60,253 nt of DNA from Flavobacterium sp. (GCA_010365135.1 JAAFGY010000004.1:1-60253), one strand, 5' to 3'. Positions 14,642-23,374 are shown, counted from the stretch's first letter. Numbers and translations: made by a program. Notes: generated from the letters alone by a model not told the origin.

Positions 14642-15613
14642 ATGAAAAACATTGCCATCATAATGGGCGGATATTCAAGCGAATATAAAATCTCTTTAAT
14701 CAGCGGAAACGTCGTCTATCAATTTCTTGACAAAACCAAATACAACGGATTTCGAATTCACATTTTCAAAGAAAAATGGGTTTATGTTGATGACAAAGAA
14801 ATTGAATTTCCAATAGACAAAAACGATTTTTCCACCACTGTAAACGGAACTAAAATCACTTTCGACTGTGTTTTCAACGCCATTCACGGAACTCCAGGCG
14901 AAGATGGTTTAATGCAAGCGTATTTCGAATTAATGGGGATGCCGCAAACTTCCTGCGATTATTATCAATCCGCGCTGACGTTCAACAAACGCGATATGCT
15001 TTCGGTTTTAAAACCTTACGGAATCAAAACTGCGACTTCTTATTATTTAAACAAAGGCGATCATATTGACACGTCCGAAATTGTCAAAACGGTTGGTTTG
15101 CCTTGCTTTGTAAAACCAAACAAATCGGGTTCCAGTTTTGGAATTTCCAAAGTAAAAACGGCTAACGAATTGCCCATCGCCATCGAAGTCGCTTACCAAG
15201 AAGACAATGAAATCATCATCGAAAGTTTCCTTGACGGAATCGAAGTTTCGGTTGGAGTGATTAATTATCAAGGAAAAATAATCGTTTTACCAATCACCGA
15301 AATTGTTTCGGAAAATGATTTCTTCGATTATGAAGCCAAATACCAAGGAAAATCACAGGAAATCACACCTGCCAGAATCTCGGACGAAATGGCTCAAAAA
15401 GTAAGCGAAGTAGCAAAACGCGCTTACGAAGTTTTGAAAATGAAAGGTTTTTCCCGAAGTGAATTCATCTTTGTGGACGGCGAACCTTATATGCTCGAAA
15501 TGAACACTATTCCTGGGCTGACCACCGAAAGTTTAATTCCGCAACAAGCAAAAGTGGCAGGAATTTCTTTAGAAGATTTGTTTAGTAATGCCATAGAATT
15601 GGCTTTAGCCTAA
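14642..15613 (+). CDS. ddl: D-alanine--D-alanine ligase
   Basis: An ATP-grasp ligase that makes D-Ala-D-Ala for peptidoglycan. The 323-residue protein shows 'IAIIMGGYSSEYKISLISG' at the N-terminus, 'VFNAIHGTPGEDGLMQAYFELMGMP' (about 78-103), the ATP-binding 'PCFVKPNKSGSSFGISKVK' (about 155-173), and the C-terminal 'EMNTIPGLTTESLIP' with metal-binding residues. Its length is normal. A 27-nt near copy of its 3' end lies about 740 nt downstream at 16328. The following DUF421 gene starts 19 nt after its stop. Confidence 0.97.
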   Translation: MKNIAIIMGGYSSEYKISLISGNVVYQFLDKTKYNGFRIHIFKEKWVYVDDKEIEFPIDKNDFSTTVNGTKITFDCVFNAIHGTPGEDGLMQAYFELMGMPQTSCDYYQSALTFNKRDMLSVLKPYGIKTATSYYLNKGDHIDTSEIVKTVGLPCFVKPNKSGSSFGISKVKTANELPIAIEVAYQEDNEIIIESFLDGIEVSVGVINYQGKIIVLPITEIVSENDFFDYEAKYQGKSQEITPARISDEMAQKVSEVAKRAYEVLKMKGFSRSEFIFVDGEPYMLEMNTIPGLTTESLIPQQAKVAGISLEDLFSNAIELALA

Positions 15614-15632
15614 ATATCAAACCATTATTATT

Positions 15633-16304
15633 ATGAAAGAAATTTTTGAATGGGACAGGTTATTATATAATGATTTACCTGAAAATTTTATTTTAGAAGT
15701 TATTTTTCGTTCCACAGTAATGTTCATAATTCTATTGCTAACTTTAAAATTAGCTGGGAAACGTGGCGTAAAACAATTATCGGTTTTTGAAACCGTAATC
15801 ATTATTGCATTGGGTTCTGCAGCAGGCGATCCTATGTTTTATGAAGATGTTGGAATTGTGCCCGCGGGAGTGGTTTTTATGGTAATAATTATTTTATACC
15901 GTTCCGTTACTTGGCTTACTGGAAAAAGCAAGAAATTTGAAGAATTCATTGAAGGAAAAACAGAATGCCTTATCAAGGATGGTAAATTTTCGGTTACTAC
16001 TTTTAAAAAAGAAAGCCTAGCGCAAGATGAATTTTTCTCCGAACTTCGCATCAAATCCATCTCACATTTGGGTCAAATAAAAAATGCTTTTTTGGAAACT
16101 AATGGAGAAGTAAGCGTGTTTTATTATGATGACAAAGAGGTACAATATGGATTGCCTATTTTACCTGCTTTATTTCACAAGAAAAACAAAGACATTCCAA
16201 CTGATGGCGTCTATGCCTGCTCTTTTTGCGGACATACCGAAAACCAAAAAAAGGAACCGCAATATGTGAGGTTTGCTCCAAAGAAGAGTGGGTTCCAGCA
16301 ATAA
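15633..16304 (+). CDS. DUF421/YetF-family membrane protein, C-terminus frameshifted
   Basis: Three membrane segments (about 25-43, 48-65, 70-92) and 'GKRGVKQLSVFETVIIIALGSAAGD' precede a YetF domain, typical of the family, whose function is unknown. The tail begins a zinc ribbon with C196-S-F-C199. Then, at an A7 run (16246-16252), the frame continues as 'EPQYVRFAPKKSGFQQ' and stops at 16304. In the -1-restored frame from 16253 the DNA reads G-T-A-I-C-E-V-C-S-K-E-E-W-V-P-A-I and stops at 16322-16324, supplying the second CxxC. One lost A (A8 to A7) therefore removed half the ribbon. It could be a real mutation, a slippage-variable tract or a sequencing error. Confidence 0.88.
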   Translation: MKEIFEWDRLLYNDLPENFILEVIFRSTVMFIILLLTLKLAGKRGVKQLSVFETVIIIALGSAAGDPMFYEDVGIVPAGVVFMVIIILYRSVTWLTGKSKKFEEFIEGKTECLIKDGKFSVTTFKKESLAQDEFFSELRIKSISHLGQIKNAFLETNGEVSVFYYDDKEVQYGLPILPALFHKKNKDIPTDGVYACSFCGHTENQKKEPQYVRFAPKKSGFQQ

Positions 16305-16327
16305 AAACTTTAAGAAAAACATAACAT

Positions 16328-16354
16328 TAACGCCATAGAATGGGCTTTGGCTTA
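16328..16354 (+). repeat. near copy of the ddl 3' end
   Basis: Twenty-three of 27 positions match the last codons of ddl at 15586-15612. Read in frame it gives N-A-I-E-W-A-L-A where ddl has N-A-I-E-L-A-L-A, with the stop codon changed to TAC. It lies directly after the (restored) end of the DUF421 gene, so the two copies bracket that gene. Confidence 0.7.
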
Positions 16355-16408
16355 CCAAATTTCAATTGCCGTCGGTTAAAACCAACGCTAATTAATTTAA
16401 ATTAAACT

Positions 16409-16987
16409 ATGAACAAAAACAGACTCGAAGCTTTCAGCGATGGTGTTTTAGCCATCATCATCACCATAATGATTTTGGAAATAAAAACTCCGGAAAAAGA
16501 TAGTTTTGAATCTCTGAAACCTTTAATTCCTGTTTTCTTGAGTTATGTTTTAAGTTTTGTTTATATTGGCATTTATTGGAATAACCATCATCATATGCTA
16601 CAAGCTACAAAAAAAGTGAATGGTTCTATTTTGTGGAGTAATCTTTTTTTACTTTTTTGGTTGTCCTTAATTCCTTTCGCCACAAGTTGGATTGGTTCGC
16701 AACATTTTTCCGCAGTACCTATGAGTGTTTATGGATTTATCTTGTTGATGTGTGCTATTTCATATTTCATTCTCCAAAATAAAATTATAAAACTAGAAGG
16801 CAAAGATTCCGTTTTAAATCGTGCGGTCGAAAAAGACCGTAAAGGAAAAATATCTTTAGCTTGTTATATTTTAGCAATACCATTATCTTTTGTATCGCCT
16901 TGGATTTCTGGATTATTATATATTGCGGTTGCTTTGATTTGGATTATTCCAGATCCGAGAATTGAAAAACAAATAAATAAAATTTAA
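16409..16987 (+). CDS. TMEM175-family (DUF1211) ion channel-like protein
   Basis: A 192-residue protein with about five to six membrane segments. The N-terminal signature RxxxFSDGVLAI (R5, F9, S10, D11) is the TMEM175 pore-helix motif; bacterial members form potassium-permeable channels as oligomers. A second family feature is 'YWNNHHHML' after the third segment. It lies 1 nt before coaD, so both are transcribed together, probably with ddl upstream. Potassium transport is inferred from family membership. Confidence 0.88.
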   Translation: MNKNRLEAFSDGVLAIIITIMILEIKTPEKDSFESLKPLIPVFLSYVLSFVYIGIYWNNHHHMLQATKKVNGSILWSNLFLLFWLSLIPFATSWIGSQHFSAVPMSVYGFILLMCAISYFILQNKIIKLEGKDSVLNRAVEKDRKGKISLACYILAIPLSFVSPWISGLLYIAVALIWIIPDPRIEKQINKI

Positions 16988-16988
16988 A

Positions 16989-17447
16989 ATGAGAAAAGCT
17001 ATTTTTCCCGGATCGTTTGACCCCATTACTTTAGGTCACGAAGATATTATCAGAAGAGGAATTCCCTTATTTGACGAAATTGTAATTGCCATTGGCGTCA
17101 ATGCCGAAAAAAAATATATGTTTTCGCTTGAAGAAAGAAAAAAATTCCTAGAAGAAACTTTCCAAGACGAACCTAAGATTTCCATCATTACTTACGAAGG
17201 ATTAACGATTGATTTATGCAAAAAAATTAATGCGAATTTCATCCTTCGCGGACTAAGAAATCCAGCTGATTTTGAGTTCGAAAAAGCCATCGCCCATACC
17301 AATAGGCGATTATCAAAAATAGAAACAGTGTTTTTATTGACCGCTGCCAAAACATCTTTTATCAGTTCAAGCATCGTCCGTGACGTAATCCGACACCATG
17401 GGGAATATGAAATATTGGTTCCTGATGCGGTGCGAGTTAAAAAGTAA
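16989..17447 (+). CDS. coaD: pantetheine-phosphate adenylyltransferase
   Basis: It transfers AMP from ATP to 4'-phosphopantetheine, the penultimate step of coenzyme A synthesis. The 152-residue length is typical. The nucleotidyltransferase motif TxGH appears in 'FPGSFDPITLGHEDII' (6-21) and the second nucleotide motif in 'ISSSIVRDV' near residue 120, with 'NFILRGLRNPADFEFE' between. It starts 1 nt after the TMEM175 gene stop. Confidence 0.97.
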   Translation: MRKAIFPGSFDPITLGHEDIIRRGIPLFDEIVIAIGVNAEKKYMFSLEERKKFLEETFQDEPKISIITYEGLTIDLCKKINANFILRGLRNPADFEFEKAIAHTNRRLSKIETVFLLTAAKTSFISSSIVRDVIRHHGEYEILVPDAVRVKK

Positions 17448-17499
17448 TTTTAACAAAAATCATACGGGAACATTTTTCACTCGATCACAATTACAAAAG

Positions 17500-17525
17500 C
17501 TCAAAGGTTTTTTTAAACCTTTGAG
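17500..17525. terminator. hairpin after coaD
   Basis: Perfect 11-bp stem CTCAAAGGTTT / AAACCTTTGAG with a TTTT loop, 53 nt beyond the coaD stop. It is not followed by a clear T-run on the plus strand, so it may be a repeat element or a processing hairpin rather than a classic terminator. Confidence 0.55.
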
Positions 17526-17612
17526 GTTTGTCATAAAAATTAATCCTTTGCCATAAACTTGCAAAAGGCCTTTTATCGCAGTACTTTCGCTGCATAAATT
17601 AGACAAATAAAA

Positions 17613-18185
17613 ATGGAAAGAACATTAAATAAACACAGCGGTTCGCAATGTGAACTTTGTGGAGCAACCGAAAACTTAAAAGTTTACCAAGTTTTACCAA
17701 CAAAAAAAGGAGGATTGGACGAAAGTATTTTGGCCTGCACCACTTGCATTGACCAAATAGAAAATCCTGCAAATGTAGATTTAAACCATTGGAGATGCCT
17801 AAATGATAGTATGTGGAGCGAACACACCGCAGTTCAAGTGGTAGCTTGGCGAATGTTAAGCAGAATGCGTGCAGCAGGATGGCCACAAGAGTTATTCGAA
17901 CAAATGTATCTTGACGAGGACACTTTAGCTTGGGCGCAAGCCACTGGTGAAGGCGAAGACGATGAAAACAAAGTGATCCACCGCGACAGCAACGGAGTGA
18001 TTCTTGCCACTGGAGATTCTGTAGTCTTGATTAAAGATTTGAAAGTAAAAGGCTCGAGTATGGTCGCCAAACAAGGAACTGCCGTAAGAAACATCAGATT
18101 AGATCACGAAAATGCGGAGTATATTGAAGGTCGTGTGGACGGTCAAACGATTGTGATTATCACGCAATATGTGAAAAAAATATAG
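17613..18185 (+). CDS. PhnA-domain protein
   Basis: A 190-residue protein with an N-terminal zinc ribbon (C13-X2-C16 and C42-X2-C45) and a C-terminal PhnA domain ('GDSVVLIKDLKVKGSSMVAKQGTAVRNI...IEGRVDGQTIVIITQYVKKI'). The name comes from an E. coli gene beside the phosphonate operon, but the family is not needed for phosphonate use and its role is unclear. It is longer than E. coli PhnA (111) because of the central segment at about 60-120. A TACTTTCG box near 17580 may be its -7 element. Confidence 0.9.
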   Translation: MERTLNKHSGSQCELCGATENLKVYQVLPTKKGGLDESILACTTCIDQIENPANVDLNHWRCLNDSMWSEHTAVQVVAWRMLSRMRAAGWPQELFEQMYLDEDTLAWAQATGEGEDDENKVIHRDSNGVILATGDSVVLIKDLKVKGSSMVAKQGTAVRNIRLDHENAEYIEGRVDGQTIVIITQYVKKI

Positions 18186-18320
18186 AAGGCGGAATGCAGA
18201 ATGCAGATTTTAGATTTCATAAAGCAGATTTCAGAATTTAGAAAACAGCTTTCTAAAAACAATATTCTGTCTTCTGAAATCTGCGTTCTAAAATCTGCGT
18301 TCTAAAATCTGCGTTCTAAA
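18186..18320. repeat. heptamer-type repeat between convergent genes
   Basis: Units such as GCAGATTTCAGAA and GCAGATTTTAGA run forward on the left half, and their complements (TTCTGAAATCTGCG, TTCTAAAATCTGCG twice) on the right half. This is the same arrangement as at 7603-7700. The two halves can pair over more than 30 nt, so this probably ends transcription from phnA and from the efflux operon. Confidence 0.75.
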
Positions 18321-19904
18321 TTAATGCATCGCATCGGCAGGATCGATTTTATTTTTTCCTTTTTTAATCATAAGAATAAAAGGAATACAGAGCAAAAACA
18401 GGATTCCTAAATACATAAAAATATCCATATACGTCAATACCGAACTTTGCACCATCACTTTAAATTCAAGGGCTTTGTAGGCTTTCCCTAAAGCTTCGTT
18501 GAAAGTAAATCCTTTAGCCATAAACCCTTGTTGCAGTCTTTGAACCGTTTGTTGTACTTGAAAAGAGGTTTGATCGAGATGCGAAATCAAATTTACACGG
18601 TGTTGCTGATTGAAAATTGCCATAAAGGTTGTGATAATGGCAATTCCAAATGAACCACCTAATTGTCGCATCATACCTGTAAAAGCGGCGCCTTCGCCAA
18701 TTTGTTTTCCTTTTAGCGTTGATAAAGAAAGTGTCGTGATCGGCACAAATAATAAACCTAATCCAACTCCTCTTAATATCAAGGGCCAAAACATTTCTTC
18801 AGAACTGGTGTCGGGAGTAATGATGTTGTGCATCCAAAAAGTGAAAAAGAAAAAGATCAAAAAACCTACGGCAACCATATAAGCTTGCGGAACGCCTCGT
18901 TGAATCATTTTCCCTATGAAAGGCATCATAATTCCGGTGGTAATAGAACTCGGAATCAATAATAAACCCGCGTCAGTCGCACTCCAACCCAAAACCGATT
19001 GAGTGTAAATCGGAACGATAAAAGTAGAACCATACAACCCAAAACCCATAATGAAACTCATAATGGTTCCGACCCTCAAATTCGTATTTTTCAATACTTT
19101 TAAGTTCACAATTGGATGTTTGTAAGTGAGTTCTCTTTGAATAAAAAGCAGTAAACCAAAGACGGAAACCACGCTTAATCCAGTAATCAAGTTGTCGTTA
19201 AACCAGTCATCTTGTTGTCCGTGTTCCAAAACAAATTGCAAGGAACCGATGAAAGAAGCCAGAAAGAAAATTCCCCACCAATCCACTTGATTGGCTTTGA
19301 GTTTATCTCCATATTTCGGACTTTTCACGAACATTAATGTCAGTAAAGTGGCAAAAATCCCAATAGGAATGTTGATGTAAAAGATATAAGGCCACGAAAA
19401 ATGATCCACAATATAACCTCCCAAAGGAGGTCCAAGCGTTGGTCCCACAATAACTCCCATTCCATAAATAGCCTGCGCCATTCCTCTTTTGGCGGCGGGA
19501 TAACTTTCGGTTATGATGGTTTGCGCCGTTACTAACAAAGCTCCTCCACCAAGTCCCTGTATGAAACGAAAAGCAACGAGTTCCCAAATATTATCGGCAT
19601 TCCCACATAGAAAAGAAGCCACGGTAAAAATAATGATCGAAGCGGCAAAATAATTGCGTCGTCCAAATTGTTGCGAAAGCCAACTTGTCATCGGAATCAC
19701 GATCACATTGGCAATGGCATAAGCGGTAATAACCCAAGCAATATCCGTCAGTGTGGCGCCAAGGCTTCCTCGCATATTGTTCAAAGCCACGTTTACAATC
19801 GTGGTATCCACAATTTCCAGTAAGGCACAAAGGACGGCAGTTATGGTAATAATAACCCTCCTAAAACCATATTCTACTAAATCATCGTCAGCATTTTGTG
19901 TCAT
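18321..19904 (-). CDS. DHA2-type multidrug transporter (EmrB/QacA)
   Basis: A major facilitator with about 14 membrane segments, 527 residues from the ATG at 19904. The drug:proton antiporter motif near TM1 ('LEIVDTTIVNVALNNM'), motif A-like 'SQQFGRRNYF' and motif C-like 'GMGVIVGPTLGPPLGGYI' are visible. It is the inner-membrane pump of a tripartite system with the HlyD and TolC proteins encoded just upstream. The frame is open to 20048, but those 48 residues translate an intergenic repeat and are not part of the protein. The 393-nt gap to hlyD is unusually long for this operon. Confidence 0.95.
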   Translation of the reverse strand: MTQNADDDLVEYGFRRVIITITAVLCALLEIVDTTIVNVALNNMRGSLGATLTDIAWVITAYAIANVIVIPMTSWLSQQFGRRNYFAASIIIFTVASFLCGNADNIWELVAFRFIQGLGGGALLVTAQTIITESYPAAKRGMAQAIYGMGVIVGPTLGPPLGGYIVDHFSWPYIFYINIPIGIFATLLTLMFVKSPKYGDKLKANQVDWWGIFFLASFIGSLQFVLEHGQQDDWFNDNLITGLSVVSVFGLLLFIQRELTYKHPIVNLKVLKNTNLRVGTIMSFIMGFGLYGSTFIVPIYTQSVLGWSATDAGLLLIPSSITTGIMMPFIGKMIQRGVPQAYMVAVGFLIFFFFTFWMHNIITPDTSSEEMFWPLILRGVGLGLLFVPITTLSLSTLKGKQIGEGAAFTGMMRQLGGSFGIAIITTFMAIFNQQHRVNLISHLDQTSFQVQQTVQRLQQGFMAKGFTFNEALGKAYKALEFKVMVQSSVLTYMDIFMYLGILFLLCIPFILMIKKGKNKIDPADAMH

Positions 19905-20297
19905 TTTATATACAATTTTTCTAAAAATGAATTTTAAATTAGTTGGGCGTGACCCTCCGTAAAAACTACGGGTCGGGCTTTCCGTTCCCGCTTTTTTGAG
20001 AGCGGCAAAAAAGCCACTCCCAAAAAGAGCTCCACTGCAATCCCTCACGCAAGCACCAAGTCATTAGGGCAAATAAAATTTGAATCGCTTTTGTCATTTC
20101 GACAAAGGAGGAATCTCATTAGTTGCGCATCTTATGCGATTTTTCCCTTTGGTCGAAATGACAAATAAAACCTTAACTTAAATAAGATGGCTAGCGAACA
20201 ACAGTTTGCAAAAAAAAAACTATTTCAAATTTTAATAATCGACTTCCTTCTTTTCGGTTTCTTCTCCCTCTCCTTGGGATAGGGTCTGGGAGAGGAC
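19905..20297. repeat. repeat-filled gap between hlyD and the MFS gene
   Basis: About 393 nt with at least three repeat-like blocks and no clear gene. Block 1 (about 19946-20070) is GC-rich and reads on the minus strand as a spurious 'RDCSGALFGSGFFAAL' extension of the MFS frame. Block 2 (20090-20165) is an inverted repeat: TTTGTCATTTCGACAAAGG at 20090-20108 against CCTTTGGTCGAAATGACAAA at 20146-20165, with one bulge. Block 3 (about 20264-20296) holds CTCCCTCTCC and GGGAGAGG, which can pair. They sit inside an operon, so they may lower pump expression relative to hlyD. Confidence 0.6.
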
Positions 20298-21377
20298 TTA
20301 ATCCAAATGCACATCGACCTCTACATTCATTCCTGGACGCAATAATTTTATTTTTTCGGCATCGTTAGCCGAGTTCAAACTTATTTTTACAGGCAATCTT
20401 TGAATCGTTTTTACGAAGTTTCCTGTCGCATTGTCGGGAGGCAACAAAGAGAATTTTGAGCCAGTTGCTGGCGAAAAAGAAGTAACCGTTCCTTCAAAAT
20501 CATAATCGGGATAAGCATCTACTTTTAGCGTTACGTGTTGTCCAATAATCATTTTGTTCAATTGGGTTTCCTTAAAATTTGCAATTACCCAAGCCGTGGA
20601 ATTATTGATAATGTAAAACAAGGATTGTCCCGGTTGCACTAATTGTCCCGGTTGGATGTCAATTTTAGAAACTTGACCATCAATGGCAGCCGTGATAACG
20701 GTGTAAGATAAATTCAGGTTTGCCGCGTCCAGTTGGGCTTGGGCTCTTTTGATATTGGCTGCAGCCACTTCGGTTTGCTTGTTGGAAACATTCGATTTGG
20801 CCACGATCGCCGATTTTTGATACGAACTTGCTTTTTGTTGCTGTTGCAAAATACGAACCTGATTTTCGGCTTCTTGTTTGGCGGTCAAAGCTTGTTCATA
20901 TTGTTGTTTGGTAATGGTGTGATTTTTAAATAGATTATTATATCGATTGTAATCGTTGGTCACTTGGTTCAACCTAATTTTAGCCGATTCAATATTTCCT
21001 CCAGCCGATTGTACATTGGCATCAGAGACAGAAATGCTTGCCATAGCATTTCCAATATCGGCTTTGGCGACTTCATAACTTCCTTCGGCTGCGGCCAAAG
21101 CTGCATTTGCATCTTCAATTTTCAATTGATAATCGCGAGTGTCGATGGTAAATAAAGTATCGCCTTTCTTCACGAAATCATTGTCTTTGATGTACACTTT
21201 GCTCACATATCCCGAAATTTTAGGAATTATTGGATTCATATTTTTCTCAATTTGAGCATCATCGGTATGTTCGTGAGACAAAGAATGAAGGTATTTATAC
21301 GTTCCATAAGTGCCACCTAAAAGTATCAATACAGCAAATATGATAAGGAATTTTTTATTGGTTTTTTTCTTTTCCAT
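20298..21377 (-). CDS. HlyD/EmrA-type membrane fusion protein
   Basis: Periplasmic adaptor of the efflux system, 359 residues. One membrane anchor lies at about 9-28. The typical 'HTDDAQIEKNMNPIIPKISGYVSKVYIKDNDFVKKGDTLFTID' stretch starts the barrel-sandwich hybrid domain. A long helical hairpin (about 75-215) is followed by the returning lipoyl half 'VITAAIDGQVSKIDIQPGQLVQPGQ' and a beta-barrel. It lies 18 nt downstream of the TolC gene, in one operon with tetR and tolC. Confidence 0.95.
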   Translation of the reverse strand: MEKKKTNKKFLIIFAVLILLGGTYGTYKYLHSLSHEHTDDAQIEKNMNPIIPKISGYVSKVYIKDNDFVKKGDTLFTIDTRDYQLKIEDANAALAAAEGSYEVAKADIGNAMASISVSDANVQSAGGNIESAKIRLNQVTNDYNRYNNLFKNHTITKQQYEQALTAKQEAENQVRILQQQQKASSYQKSAIVAKSNVSNKQTEVAAANIKRAQAQLDAANLNLSYTVITAAIDGQVSKIDIQPGQLVQPGQSLFYIINNSTAWVIANFKETQLNKMIIGQHVTLKVDAYPDYDFEGTVTSFSPATGSKFSLLPPDNATGNFVKTIQRLPVKISLNSANDAEKIKLLRPGMNVEVDVHLD

Positions 21378-21395
21378 AATGAAGGTCTATTATAT

Positions 21396-22736
21396 TTAGT
21401 TTTTTGCCCCAAAAGCTATCGGGAGGTTGAAGGTTTGGGATAATTGTCCAGTTGTCGAAAGCAATTCGTAGTATTTTTGAATAATAGTAGCTCTTGCCAA
21501 AGCTTTATTGATCTTTGAACTCAGTTGTTCTACATCGGCTTCGAGTAAATCGTTCGTGTTCGAAAGTCCGTTGTCGTATTTGTCCTTTACGATTCGGTAA
21601 TTTTCCGATGATTGAGTCGCCGCTTCCAAGTAAACTTCATTTTGTTTTAAAGCCAAATCATAATCTTCAATGGCTTTTTTTACTTGAACCTTGATATTGT
21701 CGGTGAGGATTTCTTTGTAATTCTGAGTTTCAAGCGATTTACTTTCCGCCATTTTTATCGAAGAACTGTTTTTTAGAATTCCACCTAAATCATACGAAAC
21801 GCCTACTCCAAAATTTATGGCATTTTGAACCGTAATCACGTTTTCCAAACCTAATGAAGCATAACCTCCAATAAGAGAAACAGTAGGATAATAAGCTCCT
21901 TTTGCCATTTTTACACCTGCTTTGCTTGCTTTTTCTTGATAGCTGATAGCTTCTAAATCCTTTCTATTTTCCAATGCAGGTTTTTCATCCGTAGGAATAT
22001 TGTTCATTTGGAAATTGATAAAATCACTTTCGTTAATTTTCAACTTGGTATCTGTTGGCAATTTCAAAAGCGAAACGAGGTAATAGTTCACAACATTCGA
22101 ATTGTTGTTCATTTCGTCTATCGACAAGTGTATTTTCGAAACTTGTAATTGCGATTTCAACAAGTCGTTTCTAGGAATAATACCGTTTTTTTCCATTTCG
22201 GTAAAATCCACCACACGTTGCTCGGCTTGTTTCTGATTTTCTTTCAACAGTTCCAAAGTTTTTTGTGCCTTGTATAAACTAGCGTAATAATTTACGACTC
22301 GCATTGCAATTTCTTCCTTGGTTTGCATCGCAGTTGCCGTTTGGGCTTGGTACAAATTTTCCGAAATCTTGATGTTGTTTTGTATTTTGAAACCCGCAAA
22401 AACAGGAAGACTGGCATTTAATTGTCCAATCAATAATTGATTTCCGGATGGAAATGGCGTTCCAGTTTCGCTTTGGCTAAATTTAATATCCACTTTCGGG
22501 TCGAGGAATTTTTGATATTGTCCTGAAAGTTTTAAATCAGGATATTGAGCGTTCTTTTTAGACTGTAATTCGTATTTCGATGAATTTACTTTGGAATCGG
22601 CTAGATTGACTTCGTTGCTTTTCGTCCAAGCCAAATGTATGGCTTCTTCAAGTGTCAAACTCGTTCTTTCTTGTGCTTCAATCGATGTGATTCCGATGCA
22701 GTAAATTCCGAAAAGTAATAGCTGATTAATTTTCAT
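21396..22736 (-). CDS. TolC-family outer membrane efflux protein
   Basis: A 446-residue outer-membrane channel subunit. A signal peptide covers about residues 1-21 (cleavage after 'SIEA'). Two OEP repeats follow, each with a long helical hairpin, starting at 'SLTLEEAIHLAWTKSNEVNLADS' and near 'LENRKDLEAISYQEKASKAGV'. Its start lies 11 nt inside the tetR 3' end, so translation is probably coupled to the repressor gene. It forms the export duct for the HlyD-MFS pair. Confidence 0.94.
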   Translation of the reverse strand: MKINQLLLFGIYCIGITSIEAQERTSLTLEEAIHLAWTKSNEVNLADSKVNSSKYELQSKKNAQYPDLKLSGQYQKFLDPKVDIKFSQSETGTPFPSGNQLLIGQLNASLPVFAGFKIQNNIKISENLYQAQTATAMQTKEEIAMRVVNYYASLYKAQKTLELLKENQKQAEQRVVDFTEMEKNGIIPRNDLLKSQLQVSKIHLSIDEMNNNSNVVNYYLVSLLKLPTDTKLKINESDFINFQMNNIPTDEKPALENRKDLEAISYQEKASKAGVKMAKGAYYPTVSLIGGYASLGLENVITVQNAINFGVGVSYDLGGILKNSSSIKMAESKSLETQNYKEILTDNIKVQVKKAIEDYDLALKQNEVYLEAATQSSENYRIVKDKYDNGLSNTNDLLEADVEQLSSKINKALARATIIQKYYELLSTTGQLSQTFNLPIAFGAKN

Positions 22737-23352
22737 ATACTAGGAGAGCTTTAATGGTTTGTTGAATGTGCTTTGTCAAATCTGTTCTTATGTAAGTATT
22801 GTAAGATTCTTCGGTTTTTAAATTTAAAATATCTTCAAAAAAAGGTTTGTTCATCTGAAAATGAAAATAAGTTCCCAAAATGGTTGGCGTTATTAGAGGA
22901 ATAATTACGTCTTTCCTAAAAACGCCCTTAGCTTGTCCTTCTTTAATGATAAGTTCTAAGGATTTTAAATTTGATTTTTTAATTTCTGAAAATGACGGAA
23001 GTTCCAAAACCCTTTTTTTGGAAGCTAATTCAAAATGTAATATTCGATAAATTCCTCTGTTACAATTGATTCTGTTGATGTAAAGCGTAATCAGTTTGTT
23101 TATTTTTGCGACAGGTTCAAGGTTTTCTTCTATCAAATTGATCAGTTGTTCTTTGAGTCCTGAAGTTTTGAATAATACCAAGGATTCCAATAATTTTTCC
23201 TTGCTTCCAAAATAATACGAAACCATCGCAATGTTAATCTTCGCCACTTTTGAAATATCGCGAATCGAAGTACCATCAAAACCTTTCTCGGCAAATAGCT
23301 TTTCGGCTACTTCGAGAATCTGGATTTGTTTGTCGTTTAAATCGTTTTTCAC
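22726..23352 (-). CDS. TetR/AcrR-family regulator of the efflux operon
   Basis: A 208-residue repressor. The N-terminal helix-turn-helix is clear: 'ILEVAEKLFAEKGFDGTSIRDISKVAKINIAMVSYYFGSKEKLLES' (about 12-56). The C-terminal domain is divergent, as expected for a ligand-sensing part. It is the first gene of tetR-tolC-hlyD-MFS, and two palindromes overlap its promoter. It therefore most likely represses its own operon and releases on binding a pump substrate. The inducer is unknown. Confidence 0.95.
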   Translation of the reverse strand: MKNDLNDKQIQILEVAEKLFAEKGFDGTSIRDISKVAKINIAMVSYYFGSKEKLLESLVLFKTSGLKEQLINLIEENLEPVAKINKLITLYINRINCNRGIYRILHFELASKKRVLELPSFSEIKKSNLKSLELIIKEGQAKGVFRKDVIIPLITPTILGTYFHFQMNKPFFEDILNLKTEESYNTYIRTDLTKHIQQTIKALLVYEN

Positions 23353-23374
23353 TATTTTTTGATTTTTGAAAGTG

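Noticed and set aside
16328..16354. Attachment-site duplication from a mobile element
   Set aside because: No integrase, transposase or other mobility gene lies between the copies; recombination is a simpler explanation.
19905..20048. N-terminal 48-residue extension of the MFS transporter
   Set aside because: It translates a GC-rich intergenic repeat, has no transporter-like features, and the ATG at 19904 begins a normal DHA2 N-terminus.
20187..20282. 31-codon plus-strand ORF with a hydrophobic end (MASEQQFAKKKLFQ...)
   Set aside because: It crosses an A9 tract and a repeat block, lies antisense inside an operon, and has no promoter box. Not enough to call a small protein.
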